Source: Pseudomonas sp. M30-35
GTDB taxonomy: Bacteria; Pseudomonadota; Gammaproteobacteria; Pseudomonadales; Pseudomonadaceae
DNA length: 64,000 nt
Direction: 5' to 3'
Assembly (NCBI RefSeq): GCF_002163625.1
Contig: NZ_CP020892.1
Location: 1,798,001 to 1,862,000 of the forward strand
Below are positions 1-7,141 of the stretch, in pieces. Position 1 is the first letter of the stretch; every line of letters begins with the position of its first letter. The notes under the pieces were generated by a model. That model saw only the letters and a program-made list of their open reading frames with translations, did not search any database and was not told where the DNA came from. The position numbers were made by a program, and so were the translations under genes.

Positions 1-2
1 AC

Positions 3-1115
3 AGCTTGTCGTTCACCAATGGCGGACAAACCACCTTTGATCGCATGTTTGCCGGTATTGGCAGCCAATACAGCCACCGCGAAGAGCTGCTGGGCATGTC
101 GCACAAATTCACCGGCGGGTTTGATCTTGAACTCCAGCGTGATGACCGCAGGCGCTACGACAATTTGCTGGGCGAGCGCGGTGACGAAACCCTCAAGCAA
201 GATGAAAACGCTGACAGTAGCGGTATCTTTATCGAAGATCAGATCGACCTGAGCGATGACTGGCAAGCGACCTTGGGTGTGCGTTACGACCGTGTACGTT
301 TGTCGGTTGATGACCGTTTTCTCAGCGATGGCGATGACTCTGGCTCACGTAATCTGCAAGATTGGAATTACAGCGCGGGCTTGAGCTATCGACTTGATCC
401 ACATCAGTCGGTGTACGCCAAGGTCGGCACTTCATTCGAAACGCCAACCATCAGTGAGCTGGCGAACCCTAACGGCGGTGGTTTCAACTCGTCGCTGGAT
501 CCCGTACGCACACTCAACCGCGAAATTGGCTTGAAGGGGGAGTGGTCAACCCTGCGTTATGACGTGGCGTTGTTTAGCATGGAGCTTGATGACGAACTGG
601 TTGGCTACAGCCTTCCGGGCCAGTCAGGTCGCAACTATTACCGCAATGCCGGCAAGTCACGCCGAGATGGTCTTGAGATGAGCCTCAGTTGGCAAGTGGC
701 CGAGGCTTGGCGTTTGACCGGGGCGTACTCATACAGCCGCTTCAAGTTCGATGATTATCAAGTTGATGACAACGATTATCATGACAACTCACTGGCTGGC
801 ATCCCGCAACAAACCCTGTTTACTGAAGTTGCTTATGAGCACAACGACAACTACGCCCGCTTGAATATGAGCGCGTATGACTCGATGTATGCCAATGATG
901 CCAACAGCGTCGAAGTCAGCGGTTATGCTCTGACCAACTTGCGGGTTGGCAAGCGTATCAAAGCGGGCGAGCAGACGTGGGAGCCGTATCTGGGGGTCGA
1001 TAATGTGTTCGACCGCGATTACTACGACAATGTGCGGATTAACGATGCCAACGGCCGCTATTTTGAACCGGGGCCAGGGCGCACGGTCTATGCCGGGCTG
1101 CGTGTAACATTTTGA
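3..1115 (+). CDS. TonB-dependent outer membrane receptor, C-terminal part
   Basis: This is the 3' part of a TonB-dependent receptor, cut by the window edge. The visible 371 codons have the alternating aromatic/polar strands and the Asn/Asp/Gly/Tyr-rich loops of a 22-stranded beta-barrel. The protein ends in GLRVTF, a terminal Phe typical of Bam-assembled barrels. The FETPTISEL and GVDNVFDRDY segments match late-barrel motifs of siderophore/metal receptors. The plug domain, the TonB box and the signal peptide lie outside the window, so the ligand cannot be inferred. The family imports ferric siderophores, heme, cobalamin or other metal complexes using TonB-ExbBD energy. The frame is open from the first bases, so an internal TTG or ATG should not be taken as the true start. 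Confidence 0.9.
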   Translation, partial: SLSFTNGGQTTFDRMFAGIGSQYSHREELLGMSHKFTGGFDLELQRDDRRRYDNLLGERGDETLKQDENADSSGIFIEDQIDLSDDWQATLGVRYDRVRLSVDDRFLSDGDDSGSRNLQDWNYSAGLSYRLDPHQSVYAKVGTSFETPTISELANPNGGGFNSSLDPVRTLNREIGLKGEWSTLRYDVALFSMELDDELVGYSLPGQSGRNYYRNAGKSRRDGLEMSLSWQVAEAWRLTGAYSYSRFKFDDYQVDDNDYHDNSLAGIPQQTLFTEVAYEHNDNYARLNMSAYDSMYANDANSVEVSGYALTNLRVGKRIKAGEQTWEPYLGVDNVFDRDYYDNVRINDANGRYFEPGPGRTVYAGLRVTF

Positions 1116-1135
1116 GCAAAGTTGCTGGTGAATAA

Positions 1136-1184
1136 CTGACGAGTATCAATCTGGCGCAGAGTCATTCAAGGTAATCTATGCTTA
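1136..1184 (+). promoter_or_regulatory. Candidate Anr/Fnr-dependent promoter
   Basis: CTGAC-GAGT-ATCAA at 1136-1149 matches the Anr/Fnr consensus TTGAT-N4-ATCAA at 8 of 10 positions. A -10-like TAATCT sits at 1172-1177. A start near 1184 would put the box at about -41.5, the class II activator position. The site precedes a small PA1414-like gene; PA1414 of P. aeruginosa is known as strongly oxygen/Anr-regulated. The call is inference from motif and spacing. Confidence 0.55.
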
Positions 1185-1190
1185 GTACAG

Positions 1191-1205
1191 GACGTGACTC
1201 ACGTC
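1191..1205 (+). other. 5' leader hairpin upstream of the small gene
   Basis: GACGTG-ACT-CACGTC forms a perfect 6-bp hairpin just after the predicted transcription start and 32 bases before the small gene. In P. aeruginosa the PA1414 leader is the source of the low-oxygen sRNA SicX. Whether this leader is an sRNA here cannot be decided from one sequence. Confidence 0.35.
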
Positions 1206-1236
1206 TTGCCCGTAAGCCTTGGCAGGAGGAAGTTAA

Positions 1237-1371
1237 ATGATCGCCAAGATGCAGAATGCTTTTCACGATCTTCTGGTCGCGCTGGGGCTGCTTGACCGGC
1301 CTAAGCTGCAACCCATTCCCGTGCGCAACGACGATTCTCGTCGGCCACGAGAGCCGCGCCGCCAGCGCTGA
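1237..1371 (+). CDS. Small PA1414-family-like protein (44 aa)
   Basis: An ATG at 1237 follows a perfect AGGAGG (1224-1229) with 7-base spacing, the best Shine-Dalgarno in this part of the window. The 44-residue product begins MIAKMQNAF, has a hydrophobic centre (LLVALGLL), then LQPIPVR and an Arg/Pro-rich basic tail. It contains no Cys. This composition resembles the PA1414-family small proteins of pseudomonads, whose molecular role is unknown. The neighbourhood supports the match: in PAO1, as I recall, PA1414 lies a few genes from the symporter/gbuA/gbuR block found here. An Anr-type promoter precedes the gene, suggesting induction at low oxygen. The gene is short, so a chance ORF cannot be fully excluded, but the ribosome site and promoter argue against that. 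Confidence 0.6.
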   Translation: MIAKMQNAFHDLLVALGLLDRPKLQPIPVRNDDSRRPREPRRQR

Positions 1372-1403
1372 GCCTTGCTCAGTTGTTCACGCCGCTAAAG
1401 CTT

Positions 1404-1427
1404 GGTCAGTGGTTCGCACTACTGACC
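1404..1427. other. Inverted repeat downstream of the small gene
   Basis: GGTCAGT (1404-1410) and ACTGACC (1421-1427) are perfect 7-bp arms around a 10-base loop. No T-run follows. It may stabilise the 3' end of the small transcript or be part of an extrinsic terminator. Confidence 0.35.
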
Positions 1428-1470
1428 AGCCATTCGTGCAGCCGAAACTCTTAATCTGACCGCTATGCAG

Positions 1471-1488
1471 CGCCACATGAATGTGGCG
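1471..1488 (+). terminator. Perfect 8-bp hairpin, possible terminator of the small gene
   Basis: CGCCACAT-GA-ATGTGGCG is a perfect inverted repeat, followed by a mixed ATTGCAACATTT tract rather than a clean T-run. With a 2-base centre the in vivo stem would be 7 bp with a 4-base loop. This is a weak terminator candidate. Confidence 0.35.
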
Positions 1489-1492
1489 ATTG

Positions 1493-1550
1493 CAACATTT
1501 CAACATTTCAACATTTCAACAGTGCAGCAGTGCAGCAGTGCAGCAGTGCG
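1493..1550. repeat. Two adjacent 8-bp microsatellite arrays
   Basis: CAACATTT is repeated three times (1493-1516). After CAAC follow AGTGCAGC three times and a partial fourth unit (1521-1550). Both arrays have an 8-bp period, and both lie between the small gene and the 3' end of the symporter gene. Slippage could change their copy number between strains. They are intergenic, so no reading frame is affected. Confidence 0.85.
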
Positions 1551-1551
1551 A

Positions 1552-1574
1552 CCGGGCGTAGAATTTACGCCCGG
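1552..1574 (-). terminator. Hairpin at the 3' end of the symporter gene
   Basis: CCGGGCGTA (1552-1560) and TACGCCCGG (1566-1574) form a perfect 9-bp stem with a GAATT loop, 14 bases beyond the symporter stop codon. Neither strand shows a T-run after the stem. It is therefore a strong RNA hairpin rather than a textbook intrinsic terminator. Confidence 0.5.
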
Positions 1575-1588
1575 CAACGCTTGGTTAA

Positions 1589-2986
1589 TTAACTCTCAGT
1601 GGTCGCGAGTGTCTGTGTGGCAGCCGGTTTTTCCGAACACAGACTCACCAGTACAAAGCTGACTGCGCCAACCGCCAGGCTGTAGTAGATCGGTGTATTG
1701 GCTTCGAGGCCGTCGATAAACATGAAAACCGCCGCCGTGAGGCTACCCAGCGCCATACTTGCAATGGCGCCAGCAGTGGTTGCGCGCGTCCAGTAAATCG
1801 CACCCAACAACGGAATCAGCATGCCACCGACCAGCAGGTTGTAAGCCATGGTCAGAGCGCTGATAACATCACTGACGAGTAACGCAATCACCAGTACCAC
1901 ACAGCCCAGCAGCAGCGTGAAAACACGGTTTACATGTGCGCTTTCACTGGTGTTTTTGCGCTTGCTGAAAAGCGGCCAAAGATCTTGTGCTGCGGTGGTT
2001 GAGGCTGCCAATAGCCCGGCGCTGGCGGTCGACATCAGCGCAGCCAGCGCGGCGGCAATGACTAGCCCGCGTACGCCATCGGGTAGGCTGGTTTGGACAA
2101 TGCTGGCAAAGGCATCGTTGACGTTAGCCAAGTCGGGCAATACCACTTTGGCAGCCATGCCGATAATCGCAGCGGCCAAGCCGTAAAAGATGCAGTAGAT
2201 GCCCGCTGCTGTACCGGAGATCTTGGCGACCTTCTCGCTGCGCGCGGTGAACACGCGTTGCCAGATGTCTTGGCCGATAAAGATGCCGAAGAAGTAGATC
2301 AGGAAGTAGGTGATGATGGTGTCCCAGCCAATCGCGGTCAGCGAGAAGTAGCTGGCAGGGAGTTTCTCGACCAGCGCATCCCAGCCGCCAGCGTCGCTGA
2401 CCGACATCGGCATCAGGATGAACACCAAGCCAATGGTCATGATCAGAAACTGCACGATGTCCGTCAGGCTCAGCGACCACATGCCGCCAATGGTTGAATA
2501 GGCAACGACAATACCGCCACCAATCAGCACGGTCATCCAGAACGGCATACCAAACAGCACCTGCATCACCGTACCGATGGCGATGGTTGAAATGGCACCG
2601 ATCATCAGGGCGTAGATCAGCATGATGGCTGCGCTTGCGTGCCGTGCTGTTGGGCTATAGCGCCGCTCAAGGACCTGAGTGACGGTATATATCTTGAGTT
2701 TTAACAGTGGTTTGGCGAGCAACAGGCTGATGCCGATGATGCCCAGGCCCAGTGAGGCACACAGCCAGAAACCGGAGAGGCCGTAGACATAACCGAGGCG
2801 CACAGTGCCGATGGTTGATGCGCCGCCGAGCACGGTTGCAGCCATTGTGCCGAGGTAGAAAGCCGGGCCTAGATTGCGGCCAGCCACCAGATAATCTTCA
2901 CGACTCCTGGCCCGGCGCATGCCGTAGAAACCCAAGCCCAGCATGGCCGCAACGTAAATCACGATTACCAACATATCTAGAGTCAT
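1589..2986 (-). CDS. Sodium:solute symporter family transporter
   Basis: This is a 465-residue, very hydrophobic protein with about 13 predicted membrane helices and the N-terminal pattern of the SSS family: an unpleated first helix, then SREDYLVAGRNLG and GGASTIGTVRLGY, which contain the usual substrate/Na+ region near helix 1-2. Members couple Na+ influx to uptake of sugars, amino acids, nucleosides or small acids. It lies 124 bp downstream of guanidinobutyrase on the same strand. In PAO1 a symporter of this family (PA1418, from memory) sits in the same neighbourhood. This suggests uptake of a guanidino compound or of a related amino acid, but the substrate is not shown by the sequence. The start at 2986 has only a weak AAGAGA upstream. 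Confidence 0.85.
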   Translation of the reverse strand: MTLDMLVIVIYVAAMLGLGFYGMRRARSREDYLVAGRNLGPAFYLGTMAATVLGGASTIGTVRLGYVYGLSGFWLCASLGLGIIGISLLLAKPLLKLKIYTVTQVLERRYSPTARHASAAIMLIYALMIGAISTIAIGTVMQVLFGMPFWMTVLIGGGIVVAYSTIGGMWSLSLTDIVQFLIMTIGLVFILMPMSVSDAGGWDALVEKLPASYFSLTAIGWDTIITYFLIYFFGIFIGQDIWQRVFTARSEKVAKISGTAAGIYCIFYGLAAAIIGMAAKVVLPDLANVNDAFASIVQTSLPDGVRGLVIAAALAALMSTASAGLLAASTTAAQDLWPLFSKRKNTSESAHVNRVFTLLLGCVVLVIALLVSDVISALTMAYNLLVGGMLIPLLGAIYWTRATTAGAIASMALGSLTAAVFMFIDGLEANTPIYYSLAVGAVSFVLVSLCSEKPAATQTLATTES

Positions 2987-3031
2987 TTTTAGCGTCTCTT
3001 TTAATTGTTTTTATGTTTCGTACTTGTCACA

Positions 3032-3071
3032 GCGCAAACCCTTGAATCGGGTCACCCGATTGTGTTTGCGC
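3032..3071. other. Nested inverted repeats between gbuA and the symporter
   Basis: Outer arms GCGCAAAC (3032-3039) and GTTTGCGC (3064-3071) enclose inner arms AATCGGGT (3045-3052) and ACCCGATT (3054-3061). All arms match perfectly. The structure sits in the leader of the symporter gene, about 45 bases upstream of its start, so it could act as a partial terminator, an RNase stop or an operator. No T-run follows on the minus strand. Confidence 0.6.
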
Positions 3072-3110
3072 AGCCAGTCCATAGGCTGTAGTCAGGTTGT
3101 TCTCTGACGT

Positions 3111-4070
3111 TTAGCGATGTTCTACACCTGGAAGCACGCAGAGCATTTCGTAAAGCAGGTTGGCACCGAGCAGCGAGGTATTGCCGGTGGTGTCGTAAGG
3201 CGGGGAAACCTCAACCAAGTCACCGCCAATCAGGTCCAGGCCTTGGCAACCACGAATGATTTCAATCGCCTGAATGGTGGTCAGGCCGCCGATTTCCGGG
3301 GTGCCGGTGCCGGGTGCCCATGCAGGGTCGATGCCATCGATATCAAACGACAGGTAAACCGGACCGCCACCGACTTTCTCGCGGACTTCCGCCATCAGCG
3401 GCTCAAGCGACTTGTGCCAGCACTCCTCGGCTTGTATTACGCGGAAACCTTGTTTGCGGCTCCAGTTGAAGTCTTCGGCGGTGTAACCCTGGGCTCGCAG
3501 ACCAATCTGGCATACGCGATCGCAATCAAGCAGACCTTCTTCAACGGCGCGGCGGAAGGTGGTGCCATGCGCGATTTTTTCGCCAAACATGTGGTCATTG
3601 ACGTCAGCGTGGGCGTCGATATGGACCAAGCCGACTTTGCCGAACTTCTTCTTGATCGCGCGTAAAATTGGCAGGGTGACGGTGTGATCACCGCCGAGCG
3701 TCAGCGGCAGAATGCCGTCTTCAAGAATCTGCTCGTAAGCCTCTTCAATGATGCGCACTGCCTCGGCCATGTTGAAGGTGTTGATTGGTACATCACCGAT
3801 ATCGGCGATGTTCAACGAATCAAACGGGGCAGCGCCGGTGGCCATGTTGTATGGGCGGATCATTACCGATTGGGCACGGATTTCACGAGGGCCGAAACGG
3901 GTGCCAGAACGCAGCGAGGTGCCAATATCCAGAGGGATACCAACAAAGCCAACGTCGAGTTTTTTGCGTTCTTCTGGGGTTTGGATATGCGGCAGGCGCA
4001 TCATGGTGGCGATGCCGCCGAAACGCGGCATTTCATTACCGCCCAGGGGCTGGTGCAGAATCTTGTCCAT
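3111..4070 (-). CDS. gbuA: Guanidinobutyrase (ureohydrolase family)
   Basis: This Mn-dependent ureohydrolase would hydrolyse 4-guanidinobutyrate to 4-aminobutyrate and urea. With the ATG at 4070 (MDKILHQPLGG) it has 319 residues, the length of P. aeruginosa GbuA; a longer in-frame start exists 15 bases upstream but has no better ribosome site. Metal ligands of the arginase/agmatinase fold are visible: H129 in GGDHT, D152, H154 and D156 in HIDAHAD, and D243 and D245 in SFDIDGIDP. It is divergent from a LysR-type gene and upstream of an Na+ symporter, matching the gbu locus. Agmatinase (speB) is the close alternative. The choice of guanidinobutyrase rests on length, the N-terminus and the GbuR-like neighbour. 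Confidence 0.85.
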   Translation of the reverse strand: MDKILHQPLGGNEMPRFGGIATMMRLPHIQTPEERKKLDVGFVGIPLDIGTSLRSGTRFGPREIRAQSVMIRPYNMATGAAPFDSLNIADIGDVPINTFNMAEAVRIIEEAYEQILEDGILPLTLGGDHTVTLPILRAIKKKFGKVGLVHIDAHADVNDHMFGEKIAHGTTFRRAVEEGLLDCDRVCQIGLRAQGYTAEDFNWSRKQGFRVIQAEECWHKSLEPLMAEVREKVGGGPVYLSFDIDGIDPAWAPGTGTPEIGGLTTIQAIEIIRGCQGLDLIGGDLVEVSPPYDTTGNTSLLGANLLYEMLCVLPGVEHR

Positions 4071-4162
4071 GGGGGAAGGCCTCACAGTCGTTATGGTTGT
4101 AATGTGTGTTGTGCTGATTCTTGGCCATCGCCGCTCTGCGACAAATCTCTGAGAGCAAAAAA

Positions 4163-4186
4163 TTAGTTTAGAAATATCTAAACTAA
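4163..4186. promoter_or_regulatory. Perfect palindromic operator in the gbuA-gbuR gap
   Basis: TTAGTTTAGA (4163-4172) and its exact reverse complement (4177-4186) flank AATA. The T-N11-A content and its place in a divergent LysR-type gap fit a GbuR binding site. It lies 55 bp from the LysR start and 93 bp from the gbuA start. Confidence 0.7.
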
Positions 4187-4240
4187 TGGCTAAGGCCTTA
4201 GAATCCCCAGAATGCGGATTAATGTTGTTGCGGAGTTGTT

Positions 4241-5152
4241 ATGAGCCAGGCTTTACCCGACCTGAAATTGCTAAAGATCTTTGCCAGCGTGGTGCGTCAC
4301 CAAGGCTTCGCGGCGGCTCAGCAAGAACTCAAACTGTCGACCTCCGCGATCAGCACCTACATGAGTCAACTCGAGGGCAGCCTTGGATTAAGCCTGTGTC
4401 ACCGCGGTCGGGGAGGCTTTAGTCTGACCAGCAAGGGCGAGCTGTTTCATCAGGAAACTTTACGCTTGCTCGGTGAGCTAGAGGGTTTTGAACGCTACTC
4501 GGCAGCGCTTAAAGGCGAGCTGCGCGGCACTCTGAATCTCGGTGTTCTTGACTCAACGGTAAGCGATACGGCTTTACCATTAGCTGAAGTAATTGGTGCT
4601 TACAGCCATGAGCATCCGGCGGTGCACATGCATTTGTCGGTCTTGAGTCCGTATGAATTACAGCTCGCGGTTTTGGATAACCGCCTGGATATTGCCATCG
4701 GTGCATTCTCAACCCGCATGAATGGTCTGTTCTATCAGCCGCTGTACCGTGAGCAGCATTGGTTGTATTGCAGCGAACGGCATTCGCTGTTTAAACAGCG
4801 GCGCATTCCTGCCGAGGTGATTACCCAGCAGCGCATGGTCGGTCGTGGTTACTGGAGTCAGGCAGAGCTGGCGCGCCACGGTTTCAAGCACAGTGCGGCG
4901 ACTGTTGAGTCGATGGAGGCTCAGTTGATCCTCGTGTTGTCGGGTGCTTACATCGGCTATTTGCCTGAACACTACGCACAACATTGGGTCGAATTGCAGC
5001 AGTTGCAGGTATTGTTGCCGGCAACCTTTGGTTATCAAGCGCCGTTCTCCCTGATTATTCGCCGAGGTCGCTCGCGTGAGCCGTTGATTCAAACCTTCCG
5101 TGATCTGCTCAAGACCCAATTGAATGCGGTTGATAAGCACGCTGCTGGCTAA
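4241..5152 (+). CDS. gbuR: LysR-type transcriptional regulator, likely GbuR
   Basis: This is a 303-residue LysR regulator. Residues 5-65 form the winged HTH (FAAAQQELKLSTSAISTYMS), followed by a linker helix and a substrate-binding domain of the periplasmic-binding type. It is divergent from gbuA across a gap holding a perfect 24-bp palindrome. In P. aeruginosa GbuR activates gbuA in response to 4-guanidinobutyrate; the same role is inferred here from position. The ATG at 4241 has poor upstream Shine-Dalgarno pairing (GGAGTT). The HTH is complete from this start. Confidence 0.8.
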   Translation: MSQALPDLKLLKIFASVVRHQGFAAAQQELKLSTSAISTYMSQLEGSLGLSLCHRGRGGFSLTSKGELFHQETLRLLGELEGFERYSAALKGELRGTLNLGVLDSTVSDTALPLAEVIGAYSHEHPAVHMHLSVLSPYELQLAVLDNRLDIAIGAFSTRMNGLFYQPLYREQHWLYCSERHSLFKQRRIPAEVITQQRMVGRGYWSQAELARHGFKHSAATVESMEAQLILVLSGAYIGYLPEHYAQHWVELQQLQVLLPATFGYQAPFSLIIRRGRSREPLIQTFRDLLKTQLNAVDKHAAG

Positions 5153-5164
5153 GGAGCCGTTGAT

Positions 5165-5770
5165 ATGTCTCGCCCCCGTTGTGAGCGCTGTGCGCGACCG
5201 CTTGAGCATTGCTTGTGTGCGCTGATTCCGAGCCTGCCAAGCCATACACAGGTGCTGATTCTGCAACACCCAAGCGAGGTCAAGCATGCGCTGAATACCG
5301 CACGGTTACTGGCCTTGGGGTTAAACAATGCGCAGTTGTGGGTCGGTGAGCAGTTTGAGCAACTGGCTGATTATCTGGCGCAGCCGGGTTACCGCAGCTA
5401 TTTGTTGTTTCCGGGAGAGGCGGCGCAGTGTTTAGCGGATGTGCGCGAAGAGGCGAATGGCACGCCAATTCGCCTGGTGGTACCCGATGGCACCTGGCGC
5501 AAAGCGCGTAAGTTGCTGTACCTGAATCCGGCGTTGGAAAGCCTGCCGCGCGTGACATTGCCAAGCGGCCAACAGTCGCGCTATCGCCTACGAAAAGCAC
5601 CGTCCGAGGGCGCATTGTCGACGATAGAGGCGGTAACCGTTGCGCTGCAAATACTCGAGCCAGAACAATCATTCGCCGCGCTGTTACGACCGTTCGAGGC
5701 ATTGATTGAGGGGCAGATTAGCGCCATGGGCCAGCAAACCTTTGTGCGTAATCATTCAAGCAAGGATTAG
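5165..5770 (+). CDS. tapT: DTW-domain tRNA-uridine aminocarboxypropyltransferase
   Basis: The 201-residue protein has the DTW/TDD architecture: an N-terminal cysteine cluster (CERCARPLEHCLC, residues 6-18) and the signature PDGTW followed by RKARKL near residue 110. The E. coli member TapT (YfiP) transfers the 3-amino-3-carboxypropyl group of SAM to U47 of tRNAs, forming acp3U. Here the motif reads DGTW rather than DxTW with Ala or Ser. The gene starts 12 bases after the LysR stop, with AAGGAG at 5151-5156 overlapping that stop, so the two are probably co-transcribed. No functional link between tRNA acp3U and guanidinobutyrate use is evident. Confidence 0.8.
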   Translation: MSRPRCERCARPLEHCLCALIPSLPSHTQVLILQHPSEVKHALNTARLLALGLNNAQLWVGEQFEQLADYLAQPGYRSYLLFPGEAAQCLADVREEANGTPIRLVVPDGTWRKARKLLYLNPALESLPRVTLPSGQQSRYRLRKAPSEGALSTIEAVTVALQILEPEQSFAALLRPFEALIEGQISAMGQQTFVRNHSSKD

Positions 5771-5776
5771 GCAACC

Positions 5777-7132
5777 TCAGCGTTCACGTAGCGCCTCGGT
5801 ACGGGCTTTCAGTACAGGCTTGAGCAGGTAATCGAGCACACTCTTATTGCCGGTGATGATGTCGACCGTGGCGATCATGCCGGGGATGATTATCAGTGGC
5901 TGTTTATCAGTGCCTAAATGGCTTTTATCGGTGCGCAGTTGGATCAAATAGAAGCTGTTGCCTTCATCATCGGTGATGGTGTCCGCGCTGATAAGCTCCA
6001 GATTGGCCTTCAATCCGCCATAGATTGTGTAGTCATAAGCGCTGAATTTAACCATGGCTTTCTGGCCTGGATGGAGAAACGCTACATCTTGCGGACGGAC
6101 CTTGGCCTCGATCAGCAAATTGTCTTCCAGCGGCACAATCTCAAGCATGTCGCTACCGGGCTGAACCACGCCGCCAATAGTATTGACCTTGAGTTGCTTG
6201 ATGATGCCATTGACCGGCGAAATGACCGTGGTTCTGCTCACTCGGTCGTCAATTGCCGAGCCACTGGCGTTGATCTTTTTCAGGTCGGTGCGGGCATCGT
6301 TAAGTTCCTTGAATGCGTCGGAGCGAAAGCCCAGCTCGGACTCTTCAATCTTGCTTTTGATCTCGCTGATGGCCGACTCTGCCCTTGGAATCGCCAGTTT
6401 TGTTGCTTCAAGTGAGCCTCGAACTTCAACCGCGCTGCGTCTTAAACGCAGAATTTCCACTTGTGAAATAGCCCCTGCTGCGACCAACGGTTGCGACATA
6501 TTCAGCTCTTGCTGAATTAAACCGAGGCTGGAGCCATATTGCTGCGCCTTGGAGCGGAACTCGGCGAGTTCTTGGGTCTTTTGCCGCAGTTGTTCACCGA
6601 GCGTACGTTGTTCACTCTGCAGGCGTTGTTGTCGTGAGTTGTACAGTCCAGCCTCATCTTCGGCCAACTGCGGAGCACTGCGGGTTATTTCTTCGGGCAT
6701 CGCTAGTGGCCGGCCTTCAGCTTCGGCACTCAAGCGTTCGACGCGGGCAATCAGCGCCAATCGGTCGGCATCACTTTCGCCTTTATTCGAGCGAAAGCGG
6801 GTGTCATCGAGACGCAGCAGTACATCGTTTTTGTTAACCACCTGGCCGTCACGGACGAAAATTTCGCTGACGATGCCGCCTTCGAGGTTCTGTATCACTT
6901 GAATTTTGCTGGATGGAATGGCCTTGCCTTGACCGGTGGTGACCTCATCAAGCACCGCGAAATTGGCCCAGACCAAGGCAGATGCAATGCAGGCAGTGAC
7001 TGCCCAAATGGTGATGCGGGCAAACCACGGCGTGTCTTCAAGGACCGCGCCGTCGATTTCAGGCATGAATTCGGTGTCTTCTCTGCGCCCTTTGCTGGCG
7101 GAAAAGTAGTTGCTGAGAATCTGCTGGCTCAT
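5777..7132 (-). CDS. lapC: LapC, type I secretion membrane fusion (HlyD family) protein
   Basis: This is the periplasmic adaptor of the Lap type I secretion system. It is 451 residues long. A cytoplasmic N-terminus of about 40 residues is followed by one membrane helix (ITIWAVTACIASALVWANF), a biotinyl-lipoyl-like segment (IQNLEGGIVSEIFVRDGQVV), a long alpha-hairpin coiled coil (about residues 130-290) and a C-terminal beta-barrel domain. It links the inner membrane ABC exporter to the TolC-like protein. It is the third gene of lapE-lapB-lapC, starting 9 bp after the lapB stop. The three genes are divergent from the adhesin gene, which is their expected cargo. It would be HlyD-generic in isolation; the context makes LapC the best call. 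Confidence 0.88.
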   Translation of the reverse strand: MSQQILSNYFSASKGRREDTEFMPEIDGAVLEDTPWFARITIWAVTACIASALVWANFAVLDEVTTGQGKAIPSSKIQVIQNLEGGIVSEIFVRDGQVVNKNDVLLRLDDTRFRSNKGESDADRLALIARVERLSAEAEGRPLAMPEEITRSAPQLAEDEAGLYNSRQQRLQSEQRTLGEQLRQKTQELAEFRSKAQQYGSSLGLIQQELNMSQPLVAAGAISQVEILRLRRSAVEVRGSLEATKLAIPRAESAISEIKSKIEESELGFRSDAFKELNDARTDLKKINASGSAIDDRVSRTTVISPVNGIIKQLKVNTIGGVVQPGSDMLEIVPLEDNLLIEAKVRPQDVAFLHPGQKAMVKFSAYDYTIYGGLKANLELISADTITDDEGNSFYLIQLRTDKSHLGTDKQPLIIIPGMIATVDIITGNKSVLDYLLKPVLKARTEALRER

Positions 7133-7141
7133 GACTTTTCC

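Noticed and set aside
1256..1662. Longer plus-strand frames after the TonB receptor
   Set aside because: They are out of frame with the small gene that has the good ribosome site, and they cross hairpins and microsatellites.
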